Assembly (NCBI RefSeq): GCF_024029915.1
Contig: NZ_CP097478.1
Coordinates: forward strand, 558,001 to 622,000
Length of the DNA: 64,000 bases
Source: Fructilactobacillus ixorae
GTDB lineage: Bacteria; Bacillota; Bacilli; Lactobacillales; Lactobacillaceae
Direction of reading: 5' to 3'
Below the pieces are notes generated by a model that had not been told where the DNA came from, ran no database searches, and worked only from the letters and a program-made list of their open reading frames with translations. The position numbers were made by a program, and so were the translations under genes. Below are positions 9,773 to 17,490 of this stretch, one piece after another (positions within the stretch are counted from its first letter, which is position 1; each line of letters begins with the position of its first letter).

Positions 9773-10084
9773 ATGGTACATGAAATTACAGATGCAACTT
9801 TTGCAGAAGAAACGGCAACTGGAACGGTCGTAATTGATTTTTGGGCACCATGGTGTGGTCCATGTAAAATGCAAAGTCCAGTGATTGAAGAACTGGCAAA
9901 CGAAGAAACGGGAATCAAGTTCTGCAAGATGAACGTTGACGACAACCAACAAACTGCTGGTCACTTTGGAATCATGAGTATCCCGACCTTGTTAATCATG
10001 CAAGACGGACAAGTGGTTGACCAAGTGGTTGGTTACCACCCCAAGGCACAATTACAAAAGACGTTGGCTAACTACACGGCCTAA
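9773..10084 (+). CDS. trxA: thioredoxin
   Basis: Cytoplasmic disulfide reductase. The 103 residues contain the WAPWCGPCKM active site with the redox CGPC pair at about residues 29-32, and the conserved cis-proline loop SIPTLLIM. Length is typical of TrxA. It has its own promoter and a strong terminator, so it is likely monocistronic. Codon use is strongly biased, as expected for a highly expressed gene. Confidence 0.96.
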   Translation: MVHEITDATFAEETATGTVVIDFWAPWCGPCKMQSPVIEELANEETGIKFCKMNVDDNQQTAGHFGIMSIPTLLIMQDGQVVDQVVGYHPKAQLQKTLANYTA

Positions 10085-10086
10085 GT

Positions 10087-10121
10087 AAAAAAGGAAGTCC
10101 ACATTGTGGATTTCCTTTTTT
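10087..10121 (+). terminator. rho-independent terminator after trxA
   Basis: Near-perfect 16-bp stem (AAAAAAGGAAGTCCAC with GTGGATTTCCTTTTTT) around a 3-base loop; T run on the plus strand and, by symmetry, on the minus strand too. Confidence 0.9.
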
Positions 10122-10135
10122 AGTAACGAGAGTAA

Positions 10136-10339
10136 CTAGGGAGCATTGGTGTGCATTACGGCAATCAACACGACCAGCATGCCAATTCCGCCTAGGCACA
10201 AACAGTACACTGCTTCTAGCAAGTGATTAAAGCGGGCAAGTTTAGTTTCAGCGTGAAAGAGCGCTAACAAGCCTTGGAGCAGGAGGCAGACTAACATGAC
10301 CAGTACTAAAGCGGCTGCAACAATTTCTTTTTTACTCAT
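10136..10339 (-). CDS. small two-helix membrane protein, unknown function
   Basis: About 67 residues from the ATG at 10339, the preferred start because a GAAAGAAG ribosome-binding site precedes it; an upstream in-frame ATG at 10375 would add 12 charged residues. Two hydrophobic segments are visible (VAAALVLVMLVCLLLQGLLAL and CLCLGGIGMLVVLIAVM). A polar loop with ETKLARFNHL separates them. I do not recognise the family. It stands alone between trxA and the amino-acid permease, with terminators on both sides. Confidence 0.6.
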   Translation of the reverse strand: MSKKEIVAAALVLVMLVCLLLQGLLALFHAETKLARFNHLLEAVYCLCLGGIGMLVVLIAVMHTNAP

Positions 10340-10389
10340 TTCATCACTTCTTTCACGATAACTTTTCAATCTCATTATATTATGAAATC

Positions 10390-10420
10390 AAAAAAAAGAG
10401 CCACATAACGACTCTTTTTT
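10390..10420. terminator. terminator downstream of the amino-acid permease
   Basis: AAAAAAAGAG and CTCTTTTTT arms flank a short GC-containing loop; symmetrical, and it could end transcription of the permease on the minus strand. Confidence 0.65.
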
Positions 10421-10435
10421 GCTTAATTTGATAAT

Positions 10436-11899
10436 TTACAGGTTTTCTTCGATTTCATCATCACGGTCAGGAGGAAGTTTGGAATCAGCATTCTTGTAAC
10501 CATACGCAAAGTAAACGATGACGCCGATTAAGAACCAAATGATGGAATAAATTTTAGCTTGAATATCTAAGCCCAAGAAGACCATGAGCGAACCCAGGAA
10601 GCCAAGAATGGGCAAGATGGGGAAGAATGGTTGCCGATAAGCGGCAGTTGGTAAGGATTTACCTTCGCGTTTGCGCAAAGGGTACATTGCTAATGAAACG
10701 GCCATGAAGGCAATCAAGGTTCCAGCAGAAATTAATTGGGCGAGGAAGGTGAAGGGGAAAACGGCTCCCATGATCACACCCACCGCAGTAATAATCCAGA
10801 GGGCATTGGACGGGATGTTCTTGTGATTTAAGCGACCCAGCTTTTGGGGGAGCATTTTATCACGCCCAAAGGAGTAAATTAACCGGGAACCGGCCATCAT
10901 CATTCCAATCAAAGCAACGAGCATTCCGACGACGGCAATTGCTTGCACGACTGATGCAATGATAACGTGGCCTTGTTGCCGGAGCGCCCATCCAACTGGT
11001 TCGGCGTTGTTAGCGTACATCGTGTACTTAAACATCCCCACTAAGACGAGAGATACCGCTACGAAAAAGAGAGTTCCAATGATGAGGGAACCAATGATTC
11101 CACGGGGCATCGTTTTCTGGGGATTCTTAGCTTCTGCCGAGTTAGACGCAATCGAATCAAACCCGATGTAGGACAAGAAGATGGTTGAGATTCCAGCGTA
11201 GATTCCCTGCCAGCCACCAAACATGGTGCCATCGGCGTTTGGATGTGGCTTTGGGAAGAAAGGAACGTAGTTTTGGGCTTTAATGGCAGTGGCTCCGACT
11301 ACAACAAAAACTACAATTGCAAGTAGCTTTAGGACTACAAGGATGTTGGCCACCTTAGTCGTTTCTGAGTCTCCCCGTAGCAAAATGAAGGTAACGATGG
11401 CCACTACGAGGACGGCAATTAGGTCAAAGACCCCACCGTTAGTTCCGAGGGGAAAGGCTAAGGCGTTGGGTAATTTCCAACCCAAGGGAGAAATTAACCC
11501 CTGGACGTTGGCCGATAAACCAGCCGCCACGAAGGCCACGGCAATCAAGTATTCGGCGAGTAGGGCCCAGCCCACGACCCAGCCCCAAAATTTACCGAAT
11601 AACACGGAAATCCAGGAGTAGGCCGAACCAGCAAAGGGTAGAACTGAGGCCATTTCGGCGTAGTTCATGGCCACTAACCCAGCGACGACGGCTGCCAGTA
11701 AGAATGAAACAACCACTGCTGGACCGGTATAGTTGGCGGCCACTAGTCCTGGTAAGGTGAAGATTGACGTGGATAGAATCGTTCCTAACCCCAGTGCTAA
11801 AAAGTCTTTCACGGTTAAGGTTTTTTCCAGTTTTTGATCCTTGTTGGCATAAAACCGAAAATCAACCTTTTCGTTCATTTTTTTGAAAATGTTTTTCAT
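10436..11899 (-). CDS. APC-family cationic amino-acid permease (YfnA/CAT type)
   Basis: Polytopic amino-acid transporter, about 487 residues. The start at 11899 is set by a perfect AAAGGAGGAGC ribosome-binding site; the frame stays open further upstream but without an RBS. The N-terminal cytosolic segment (NIFKKMNEKVDFRF) is followed by about 13 hydrophobic helices. The APC signature GLGTILSTSIFTLPGLVA is in TM1 and a conserved FLSYIGFDSIASNSAEAKNPQKTMP loop-like region lies near residue 260 (typical of the CAT group, which carries basic amino acids). Substrate is not proven. Upstream is a long leader with a small ORF and an attenuator-like hairpin, described separately. Confidence 0.88.
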   Translation of the reverse strand: MKNIFKKMNEKVDFRFYANKDQKLEKTLTVKDFLALGLGTILSTSIFTLPGLVAANYTGPAVVVSFLLAAVVAGLVAMNYAEMASVLPFAGSAYSWISVLFGKFWGWVVGWALLAEYLIAVAFVAAGLSANVQGLISPLGWKLPNALAFPLGTNGGVFDLIAVLVVAIVTFILLRGDSETTKVANILVVLKLLAIVVFVVVGATAIKAQNYVPFFPKPHPNADGTMFGGWQGIYAGISTIFLSYIGFDSIASNSAEAKNPQKTMPRGIIGSLIIGTLFFVAVSLVLVGMFKYTMYANNAEPVGWALRQQGHVIIASVVQAIAVVGMLVALIGMMMAGSRLIYSFGRDKMLPQKLGRLNHKNIPSNALWIITAVGVIMGAVFPFTFLAQLISAGTLIAFMAVSLAMYPLRKREGKSLPTAAYRQPFFPILPILGFLGSLMVFLGLDIQAKIYSIIWFLIGVIVYFAYGYKNADSKLPPDRDDEIEENL

Positions 11900-12031
11900 G
11901 TGCTCCTCCTTTGAAGCTTGTTGAATTTTAAATCGGGAATTCAACTAGTTTGGTGTGGCTCCCCTAGATTGATTCAAAGCCAAACTGATTCGGTAATGAT
12001 TGCTTAAACCGCTTTCTCCCTCCTTTATAAC

Positions 12032-12068
12032 AAAAAACCACCCAGAATCGAGAAGAAACTGGGTGGTT
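12032..12068 (-). terminator. attenuator terminator in the permease leader
   Basis: Perfect 10-bp stem, 12059-12068 with 12036-12045 (AACCACCCAG on the minus strand), 13-base loop, then a run of T on the minus strand. It lies about 135 bp upstream of the permease start and downstream of the leader promoter, the position of a transcription attenuator. Confidence 0.88.
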
Positions 12069-12165
12069 AAAAGGAGTTCTCCAAGTCCCACGCCAGTTTC
12101 TTTGGTGAAGCTGTGTGGACCTAAACAAGTTTCCAATGACTAGGCTTGCGTTGCATTATCCACAC
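12053..12165 (-). promoter_or_regulatory. candidate transcription attenuator with competing hairpins
   Basis: Minus strand 12102-12093 (AAGAAACTGG) is the exact complement of 12062-12053, which overlaps the 5' arm and loop of the terminator. Pairing of the two would prevent the terminator, so it is an antiterminator. Further upstream, GTGTGGA at 12165-12159 (inside the leader ORF) is complementary to TCCACAC at 12119-12113, giving another exclusive pairing. No T-box core (GGTACCGCG) and no lysine-riboswitch landmarks are visible. The architecture resembles leader-peptide attenuation, but the direction of control is not settled. Confidence 0.6.
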
Positions 12166-12226
12166 GTCGGCTGCGAATTACGACTAAAATGAATAAGGCA
12201 ATTAAGCTGGTGGCCGTGGACATCAT
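12140..12226 (-). CDS. 28-residue leader peptide / small membrane peptide ahead of the permease
   Basis: ATG-ATG start at 12226 with AAAGGAG 6-8 bases upstream, ending in TAG at 12140. The peptide has a hydrophobic stretch (SLIALFILVVI) followed by RSRR, so three arginine codons (CGC, CGA, CGT) fall within four codons, directly before the hairpin segment at 12165-12159. The strong promoter and RBS argue that it is translated. Two readings: an arginine-sensing leader peptide for the downstream cationic amino-acid permease (favoured from context), or a small holin/Fst-like membrane peptide. It is too short to assign by homology. Confidence 0.55.
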   Translation of the reverse strand: MMSTATSLIALFILVVIRSRRVDNATQA

Positions 12227-12258
12227 TGGAAAGGCTCCTTTGTTTAAGATTTTTTAAA

Positions 12259-12287
12259 AGTATAGGCTGTTTTAAAAAAGCTGTCAA
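12259..12287 (-). promoter_or_regulatory. promoter of the permease leader
   Basis: On the minus strand, consensus TTGACA (12287-12282) and TATACT (12264-12259) with a 17-bp spacer. The -35 box overlaps the stop codon of the MFS gene, so permease transcription is independent of it. Confidence 0.85.
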
Positions 12288-13462
12288 CCATAATTATGAT
12301 TTTTTAAGAGGTGGAACGTTAAATACCAGGTCGTGAACAAGCCACTGGCAGTTAAAGCGGCCCCACCGAATCCGAGCGCATCCATGCCCAAATGGCCGAC
12401 AATCAAGCTCCCACAGGCTGACCCAACGGCAATGCCTAGGTTGCTAAAGATGGGATTGAAAGACGAAGCCAGCACCAGTGATTGGGGATAATCAGCCTCC
12501 GCAATGGACATGTAAAAAAGTTGTAACGTAGACCCAGCCAGATAAATGGTAAAGCCCATGATTAGGATGGCGCCCATCACTACCCAGGCAACGTTAAAGC
12601 AGAGCGACGTTAGTAGCATGGCCACTAACTGCAGACCATAAAATTTGAGGCTCCGTTGTAAGCCGTGGTTAGCTGCTAAATTTCCACTATACTGGTTACT
12701 GAATAACGAGGCAATTCCATACAGAACTAAGAAGATGGTCACAAAGCTCAGACTGTAGCCAAAGTGGTTCGTTAAGATGGGGGTTACGTAGGTATAAACG
12801 ACGTATACGCCTCCCAAATTAAAAACGGGAATTAACACGCCCAGTAGAATCCGGCGATCCGTGAGAATGTGAAACTGTTCGCTAAAATGTTGTCCCGGTT
12901 GTTGGTGAAGCGTGCCTGGCAAGGCCAGATCAAAGCTACCCAAGACTAGTAGTGCCAGTCCGGCAATGAGAAGGAAAATCAGCCGCCAGCCTAACAGCCC
13001 ACTTAACCAGGTCCCCGCGGGAACGCCAAAGACCGACGCAATGCTGAAGCCGGAAAAGACCCAGGCTACAATCCAAGCCCGCTTTGTTAGCGGGGCAATG
13101 TGGGGGGCAAAGGTAATCGTAATCGAGATCGTGACCCCGGACACGAGGGCGGTTATGATCCGACTAATGGTCAGCACCATAAAGTTCGGTGCGAGAGCAG
13201 AAAGACCGTTGCCACAAATGAAAATTCCGAGCACGACGTTCATAACCTGTTTGAGGGGGCGTTTTCCAATTAAAAGCGATAAAATGGGAGTTGAGATGGC
13301 ATAGATGAGCGCAAAAACGGTGGTTAAAAATCCGACCTGCGCAAAACTAATGTGAAAAGTATGGGCAATGTCACCTAAGACCCCGATGATGATAAATTCG
13401 CTCATCCCCAAGGTGAAGGCGATGGCAATCAGAATGAGGGTTTGGGCGCGAAATGATTTCAT
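12284..13462 (-). CDS. MFS transporter, sugar/drug efflux type
   Basis: Major facilitator superfamily exporter, 392 residues with about 12 hydrophobic helices. The N-terminus (FTLGMSEFIIIGVLGDIA) is the pattern of the AraJ/Cmr-like efflux group (DHA1 family), followed by a conserved loop GKRPLKQV between TM2 and TM3 and SGVTISITITFAP in TM4. AAAGGAG lies before the ATG at 13462. Substrate cannot be predicted. Divergent from the GT-C-like gene, with 95 bp between them. Confidence 0.85.
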   Translation of the reverse strand: MKSFRAQTLILIAIAFTLGMSEFIIIGVLGDIAHTFHISFAQVGFLTTVFALIYAISTPILSLLIGKRPLKQVMNVVLGIFICGNGLSALAPNFMVLTISRIITALVSGVTISITITFAPHIAPLTKRAWIVAWVFSGFSIASVFGVPAGTWLSGLLGWRLIFLLIAGLALLVLGSFDLALPGTLHQQPGQHFSEQFHILTDRRILLGVLIPVFNLGGVYVVYTYVTPILTNHFGYSLSFVTIFLVLYGIASLFSNQYSGNLAANHGLQRSLKFYGLQLVAMLLTSLCFNVAWVVMGAILIMGFTIYLAGSTLQLFYMSIAEADYPQSLVLASSFNPIFSNLGIAVGSACGSLIVGHLGMDALGFGGAALTASGLFTTWYLTFHLLKNHNYG

Positions 13463-13557
13463 AAATAAAACTCCTTTAACTAAAAGGCAACCATTTGTCT
13501 AGCTTAGCAAAAAATCCCTGAGGTCAACAGCCCAAGAATGAATGAGGCGAAATAATT

Positions 13558-15159
13558 ATGACAACGAAACCGCACCACTTAGCAAGGTGGCGAGCACTCT
13601 TCCTGTTAGGCTGGAGTGCCCTTTTGATTGGAATTTTTTCGTATAGTTCGCCACTATACGATTTTAACTACACGGGCGATAACAATAATTACCTAACGGT
13701 GGGTAAAGCCTTGATGCACGGACTAGTGACCTACCGGGACGTGTTTGAACAAAAGGGTCCCTACGTTTACTTGTTGTATGGAATTGCGAGTCGGATTTCG
13801 TTTACCACCTTTTGGGGGGCGGCGGTTTTGGAGGTGCTCGGCCTCTGGCTAATTTTACTGGGAACCCAATCCTTAGCCCGTCGGTGGTTTACATCCCGTG
13901 GAGCACTAATAATTGCCAGTGCGGCGCCCCTGTTAGTGCTGATGGAACCTTACTATAGTTACGGCGGGACTGTCGAATTTTGGGTCTATCCAGCAGTTTT
14001 GAGTGCGTTTTTAGTGGTGGTCACAGCCCAGCAGCTTCCTGATTTATCGCGCTCCATGTGGTTGGGGCAGGGGGTATTAGTTGGAGTGGTGTTTTTATCT
14101 AAGTACAGCCTGTTGGGAACCTGGGTAGCGTTCTTTGGTTTTCTAACGGTGTGGCTGATGTGGCAACGGAACTGGCTGGGAATCTGGCGGATGGTACAGG
14201 GAGCGGGAACAGGATTTTTGCTCAGTGTTGTGCCCTGGCTGTGGTATTTTACGGCCCGGCATGGCTTGTCCGCGTTTGTTCGGGTTTACTTTGTGGATAA
14301 TTTGACCCTCTATAGTAAGAACCAGGGCACGCCGCTGGTGAAAATCCTGCATTCCGGAGCAGCGCTCGGCCACTTTTTGGTGGTTGAGCAACCTGGATTA
14401 CTACTGTTGGTCGTCGTTGGTCTAATTTGGTTGGCGCGTTTTTCCACCTTTGCAACCCCCACAAAGTGGTTGTTAGTTACAATGATGCTGAGTGGGGCTG
14501 TCTTAGCTTTATACGGGGGCCAGTTTGGACCATATTATGACTTGGCGTACTTTCCGAGCATCCTCGTCTGTGCCATTTGGACCCTAGTAGCGATTAGAAA
14601 CTGGAAGGTCCTTGCCAACCTGCAATTGTGTAAGATTCCGTTTAAACGAACCATGGTAGTAGCTTTAGGGGGAATCTTTGTCGGGTTATTGCTGGTAAAT
14701 CAGAATCCGTGGATGTCGCGGCTGGTCCCGAATAACCCTTCGGTAACGTTGCATCCCACGTCCCAGCGACAGGTTCCAGCCCAAATTCAATTTGGCCGAA
14801 TCATGCGCAACGAGAGTCATGGGCGGCCTACGCTACTCACGTTTGATTTTTTAGAAAACGGTTTTTATCTAACCTCTGGGGCGTATCCGACCGTTTATTT
14901 TTTTGAGAAAAATAACATTCCTGAGCAAAAGTTACCCGCCATGTTAGCAACGGGGGTTCGGGCGCTGCGCCGGAAACAAGTTGAGTGGGTGGTGCTGGCT
15001 ACGCCACCAACGGCCCACTGGGAGCAGGCCCCAAATCTACAAACTAGGGGTGGACGTGCTGGAATCAGCGCGGTGCACCAGAACTATCACTTGGTTGCGA
15101 CCCATAGCCAGCTATCCCAGGGGAATCCCACGAAGTACTGGCTATTTCGGCGTAATTAA
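13558..15159 (+). CDS. GT-C-like polytopic membrane protein (putative glycosyltransferase)
   Basis: Large integral membrane protein, 533 residues with roughly 10-11 hydrophobic segments. The first extracytoplasmic loop carries DFNYTGDNNNYLTVGKALM and TYRDVFEQKGPYVYLLYG. The acidic residues in this loop and the R-D-x-x-x-x-K-G-P-Y pattern resemble ArnT/PMT-like GT-C transferases, which use lipid-linked sugars on the outer face. A soluble C-terminal domain of about 120 residues follows the last helix. Length and layout fit GT-C enzymes; donor and acceptor are unknown. The ribosome-binding site is weak (GAGG). The gene ends 16 bp before an inserted mobile segment. Confidence 0.65.
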   Translation: MTTKPHHLARWRALFLLGWSALLIGIFSYSSPLYDFNYTGDNNNYLTVGKALMHGLVTYRDVFEQKGPYVYLLYGIASRISFTTFWGAAVLEVLGLWLILLGTQSLARRWFTSRGALIIASAAPLLVLMEPYYSYGGTVEFWVYPAVLSAFLVVVTAQQLPDLSRSMWLGQGVLVGVVFLSKYSLLGTWVAFFGFLTVWLMWQRNWLGIWRMVQGAGTGFLLSVVPWLWYFTARHGLSAFVRVYFVDNLTLYSKNQGTPLVKILHSGAALGHFLVVEQPGLLLLVVVGLIWLARFSTFATPTKWLLVTMMLSGAVLALYGGQFGPYYDLAYFPSILVCAIWTLVAIRNWKVLANLQLCKIPFKRTMVVALGGIFVGLLLVNQNPWMSRLVPNNPSVTLHPTSQRQVPAQIQFGRIMRNESHGRPTLLTFDFLENGFYLTSGAYPTVYFFEKNNIPEQKLPAMLATGVRALRRKQVEWVVLATPPTAHWEQAPNLQTRGGRAGISAVHQNYHLVATHSQLSQGNPTKYWLFRRN

Positions 15160-15175
15160 AAAGGGGTTTCTAGGT

Positions 15176-15190
15176 TGTACTGCCCCATAA
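15176..15190. repeat. left terminal inverted repeat
   Basis: 15-bp TGTACTGCCCCATAA, exact complement of 17456-17470. It is followed by a 23-bp sequence (15194-15216) repeated directly at 17324-17346. Confidence 0.85.
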
Positions 15191-15216
15191 AAGTTAGACA
15201 AAAAGCTAATTTTTAT

Positions 15217-15410
15217 GACTCTTTGTCAACTGGTACTGATGGAGAAATCGTTTAATCAATGTGTCTGACCCTAGGTGCAGAAATCCTTAATAGATTCTGT
15301 TGCCTTTTGTTTATAATTCTGGGAGAAATAGTTGTTTAAAAATGAGATGAGCATTCTAATTCTAAAATTCTGGCCACTACGATGACCATCAGCAGCCGTT
15401 AAAAATTCAT
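15217..15410. mobile_element. remnant of an ISL3-family element end
   Basis: Degenerate copy of the left end of the ISL3-type element at 37177-38702: the same CTCTTTGTCAA-TGGTACTGATG end, TCTGACCCTAGG block, CCTTTTGTTTATAAT and TACGATGACCAT follow in the same order, with many substitutions and shifts. Corresponds to the IS tip plus the last codons of its transposase. No open frame survives. This fills the gap between the GT-C-like gene and the ABC permease. Confidence 0.75.
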
Positions 15411-15489
15411 GATTATCGTACTGCTATTGTGGTTTTCAAAGATCGTTCGAAATAAATTTGTAATTTGCCATCTCAATTGATTTCATGAT

Positions 15490-16287
15490 TTATCTTTCCT
15501 GTAAGGTCAAATGGATTCTTTTTAAAGTAGCGCAGGTAACTATAAACATGATAATTGTTGGAATTAAAGAAATAATAATTAAACTTATATCCCATTTTCC
15601 ATATGCAATTGAGCGAAGAGCTCTTAGTTGATATGTTAAGGGATTAATGTCCGACAACAAGATTAAATATTTAGGACCAAATCCATCTAAATAAAACGAG
15701 GGAGCAGTAAATGCAATTGGAGCAAATACTAATTGAATCACGATATCTCTTTGCTGATAGTTTTTAAACATGGCGCTACAAAAAATGCCTAATGAACTCC
15801 AAAAAATTAACATTAAGGTTCCTACTAGTACAGCGACTATAAAGTTAGGCACGTATGAATTAATCCCGGTTAGGATTAAAATAAAATATAAAATTAAGGA
15901 CTGATATAAATACCCCATAATTGGGAAGTTACTCATGCCTAAGACATAATAAACTGGTTTAACGCCACTAAGGAATTTAATTGCCATTAACCCAAATTGT
16001 TTATCAACAGTACTTCGATAAATGGCATTAGACATTTGCATTGTCATAATTAATCCAATTACACCAACAACTGCATAGGCTGAGTAAGGCAGCTCTAAAC
16101 CTCTATATTTTACTGGTCCAATTGAATATGATATTCCCATAACTAGAAAAGCGTAATATAAAAACGGTTGGATGGTCATATAGACCAAGGACCCTAAATT
16201 ACTTTTAAATGCCTTAAATTCATTTAAAATGACGATTAACATTCCCCTTAATCCAATTGATTGATTTCTAAAGTTGTTTGGATTCAT
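15490..16287 (-). CDS. ABC-2 type transporter permease
   Basis: Integral membrane subunit of an ABC exporter, about 265 residues. The start at 16287 is preferred because GGGAG sits 7 bases upstream; an ATG at 16299 would place the RBS inside the gene. A short N-terminal cytosolic segment is followed by six hydrophobic helices, with a conserved-looking LKRIHLTLQ tail. It overlaps the 3' end of the ATPase gene by 20 bp, so the two are coupled. Base composition is visibly more AT-rich than the flanking core genes. Substrate unknown; drug, bacteriocin or polysaccharide export are all possible. Confidence 0.82.
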   Translation of the reverse strand: MNPNNFRNQSIGLRGMLIVILNEFKAFKSNLGSLVYMTIQPFLYYAFLVMGISYSIGPVKYRGLELPYSAYAVVGVIGLIMTMQMSNAIYRSTVDKQFGLMAIKFLSGVKPVYYVLGMSNFPIMGYLYQSLILYFILILTGINSYVPNFIVAVLVGTLMLIFWSSLGIFCSAMFKNYQQRDIVIQLVFAPIAFTAPSFYLDGFGPKYLILLSDINPLTYQLRALRSIAYGKWDISLIIISLIPTIIMFIVTCATLKRIHLTLQER

Positions 16288-17197
16288 TTTTTCTCCCATT
16301 TTTCTTCATAATTGTTAAATATTGTTCTCTTAGACTAGGTTGGATCGTCTCAATTTTTGCAATGACTTCATTATTTTTGGCTAATACGTTAATTGTATTC
16401 AGTAAAGCACTTTTTTGAATTGTAATTATATGATTGCTTAGCTGATGAGCATGTTCAAGTTCTGTTAATGTTTTTGCTTTAAATCCATTTCCACTAGTAG
16501 TGATTTTAATATCATTTTGTGGACCGTTAGAATTTACAAATTTATCCATTTCACCTTTGAATTTTATTTTTCCTTCATCAATAAAGATGATTTTATTGGA
16601 ATATTCTTCAATGAGTGTTAAATCATGACTAGAGATTAAGACCAATTTGCCCTCAGCTGCTCTTGTTTTTAAAAATTGAAATAATTTTTCAGAAGTTTCA
16701 ACATCTAAGCCCGTTGTTGGCTCATCCAATAAATAGATGTCTGGTGCTTTGGATAATTCCCTAGCAAGTTGGACTCTTTGTTGTTGTCCGCCAGAAATAT
16801 GATCCATTGCTCGATTCCTTAAATCATAGATACCTAATAATTTTAAGAAGAAGTTAGTTTTTTCTTTGCTTTCCTTCAAACCTTTACCAGATAAGAGGGG
16901 ACCTAAAATTACGTTATCAGATACTCTAGTAAACCAATCCACTAAAGGGAATTGATGACAAAAACCAATTTTAGAAAAGACCGGCGTTTGTAAATGATCG
17001 AGATCGAGTGAAATCGCTCCACTAATTGGTTGTAATACCCCAATCATGGTATTAATTAACGTAGATTTTCCTGCTCCATTAGCTCCTACTAGGGCATAAA
17101 TGTTTCCGCCCCTAAGATTAAGCTGTACGTCAGACAAGACGGGCTTGGTTTCGGAACGATAACCGATTTTTGGGCAATTAATGTCTATTTTTGGCAT
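16268..17197 (-). CDS. ABC transporter ATP-binding protein
   Basis: ATPase partner of the adjacent permease, about 309 residues. Start at 17197 is chosen for its AAAGGA ribosome-binding site; the ATG at 17221 has none. Walker A GANGAGKST, Q-loop GFCHQFPL, signature SGGQQQRVQLARELS, Walker B IYLLDEPTTGLD and the H-loop SSHDLTLIEE are all intact, so the ATPase should be functional. A C-terminal extension of about 90 residues follows the nucleotide-binding domain. AT-rich like its partner, and lying between IS remnants, it was probably acquired by transfer. Confidence 0.88.
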   Translation of the reverse strand: MPKIDINCPKIGYRSETKPVLSDVQLNLRGGNIYALVGANGAGKSTLINTMIGVLQPISGAISLDLDHLQTPVFSKIGFCHQFPLVDWFTRVSDNVILGPLLSGKGLKESKEKTNFFLKLLGIYDLRNRAMDHISGGQQQRVQLARELSKAPDIYLLDEPTTGLDVETSEKLFQFLKTRAAEGKLVLISSHDLTLIEEYSNKIIFIDEGKIKFKGEMDKFVNSNGPQNDIKITTSGNGFKAKTLTELEHAHQLSNHIITIQKSALLNTINVLAKNNEVIAKIETIQPSLREQYLTIMKKNGRKNESKQL

Positions 17198-17317
17198 TTT
17201 TTGGTCCTTTCTGATTGACATAGTTTGTTTTTAATTATAATTTATATTAATTTAAATGGAAATGAGAAAAATAAAAATGCCAAAAGATTTCCAAAGCTTA
17301 ATTGATGGCTTACAAAG

Positions 17318-17470
17318 TAAAAATTAGACAAAAAGCTAATTTTTATAGGGTTATTTTTTATGATTAAGCACAGCACGAAAGAAAAAATTAGGCGGCTTGT
17401 CACCGATAAAATATCAGGAACAAGTCGCCTAATTGCGATAAATATTTACTTTAAATTATGGGGCAGTACA
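17318..17470 (+). mobile_element. internally deleted IS3-like remnant
   Basis: Contains the 23-bp subterminal sequence shared with 15194-15216, then an ATG-headed frame from 17360 (MIKHSTKEKIRRLV) that looks like the start of an IS3-family orfA. It jumps directly to the right inverted repeat at 17456-17470. A 15-bp stem (17386-17400 with 17420-17434, one mismatch) lies inside. The layout is that of an IS with its middle deleted, similar to a MITE. Confidence 0.65.
17456..17470. repeat. right terminal inverted repeat
   Basis: TTATGGGGCAGTACA, exact complement of 15176-15190; followed outside by GGT, as also found before the left repeat. Confidence 0.85.
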
Positions 17471-17490
17471 GGTGAGAAAGCGCTTTTTAG

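Larger units (their letters stand above)
15176..17470. mobile_element. IR-bounded segment carrying an ABC-2 exporter (composite-transposon-like)
   Basis: A 2295-bp AT-rich segment bounded by perfect 15-bp inverted repeats, TGTACTGCCCCATAA at 15176-15190 and its complement at 17456-17470, each flanked on the outside by GGT (15173-15175 and 17471-17473), a possible 3-bp target duplication. Ends of this type are found in IS3-family elements. Inside are IS debris at both edges and an ABC-2 transporter pair between them. No functional transposase is left. Confidence 0.75.

Noticed and set aside
11900-12260. T-box or lysine riboswitch in the permease leader
   Set aside because: No GGTACCGCG core and no L-box landmarks; a mini-ORF and attenuator hairpins explain the region better.
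17386-17434. Hairpin in the IS3-like remnant as a terminator of the ABC operon
   Set aside because: It lies upstream of the leftward ABC genes, has a 19-base loop and no T run; it is better explained as part of the IS remnant.
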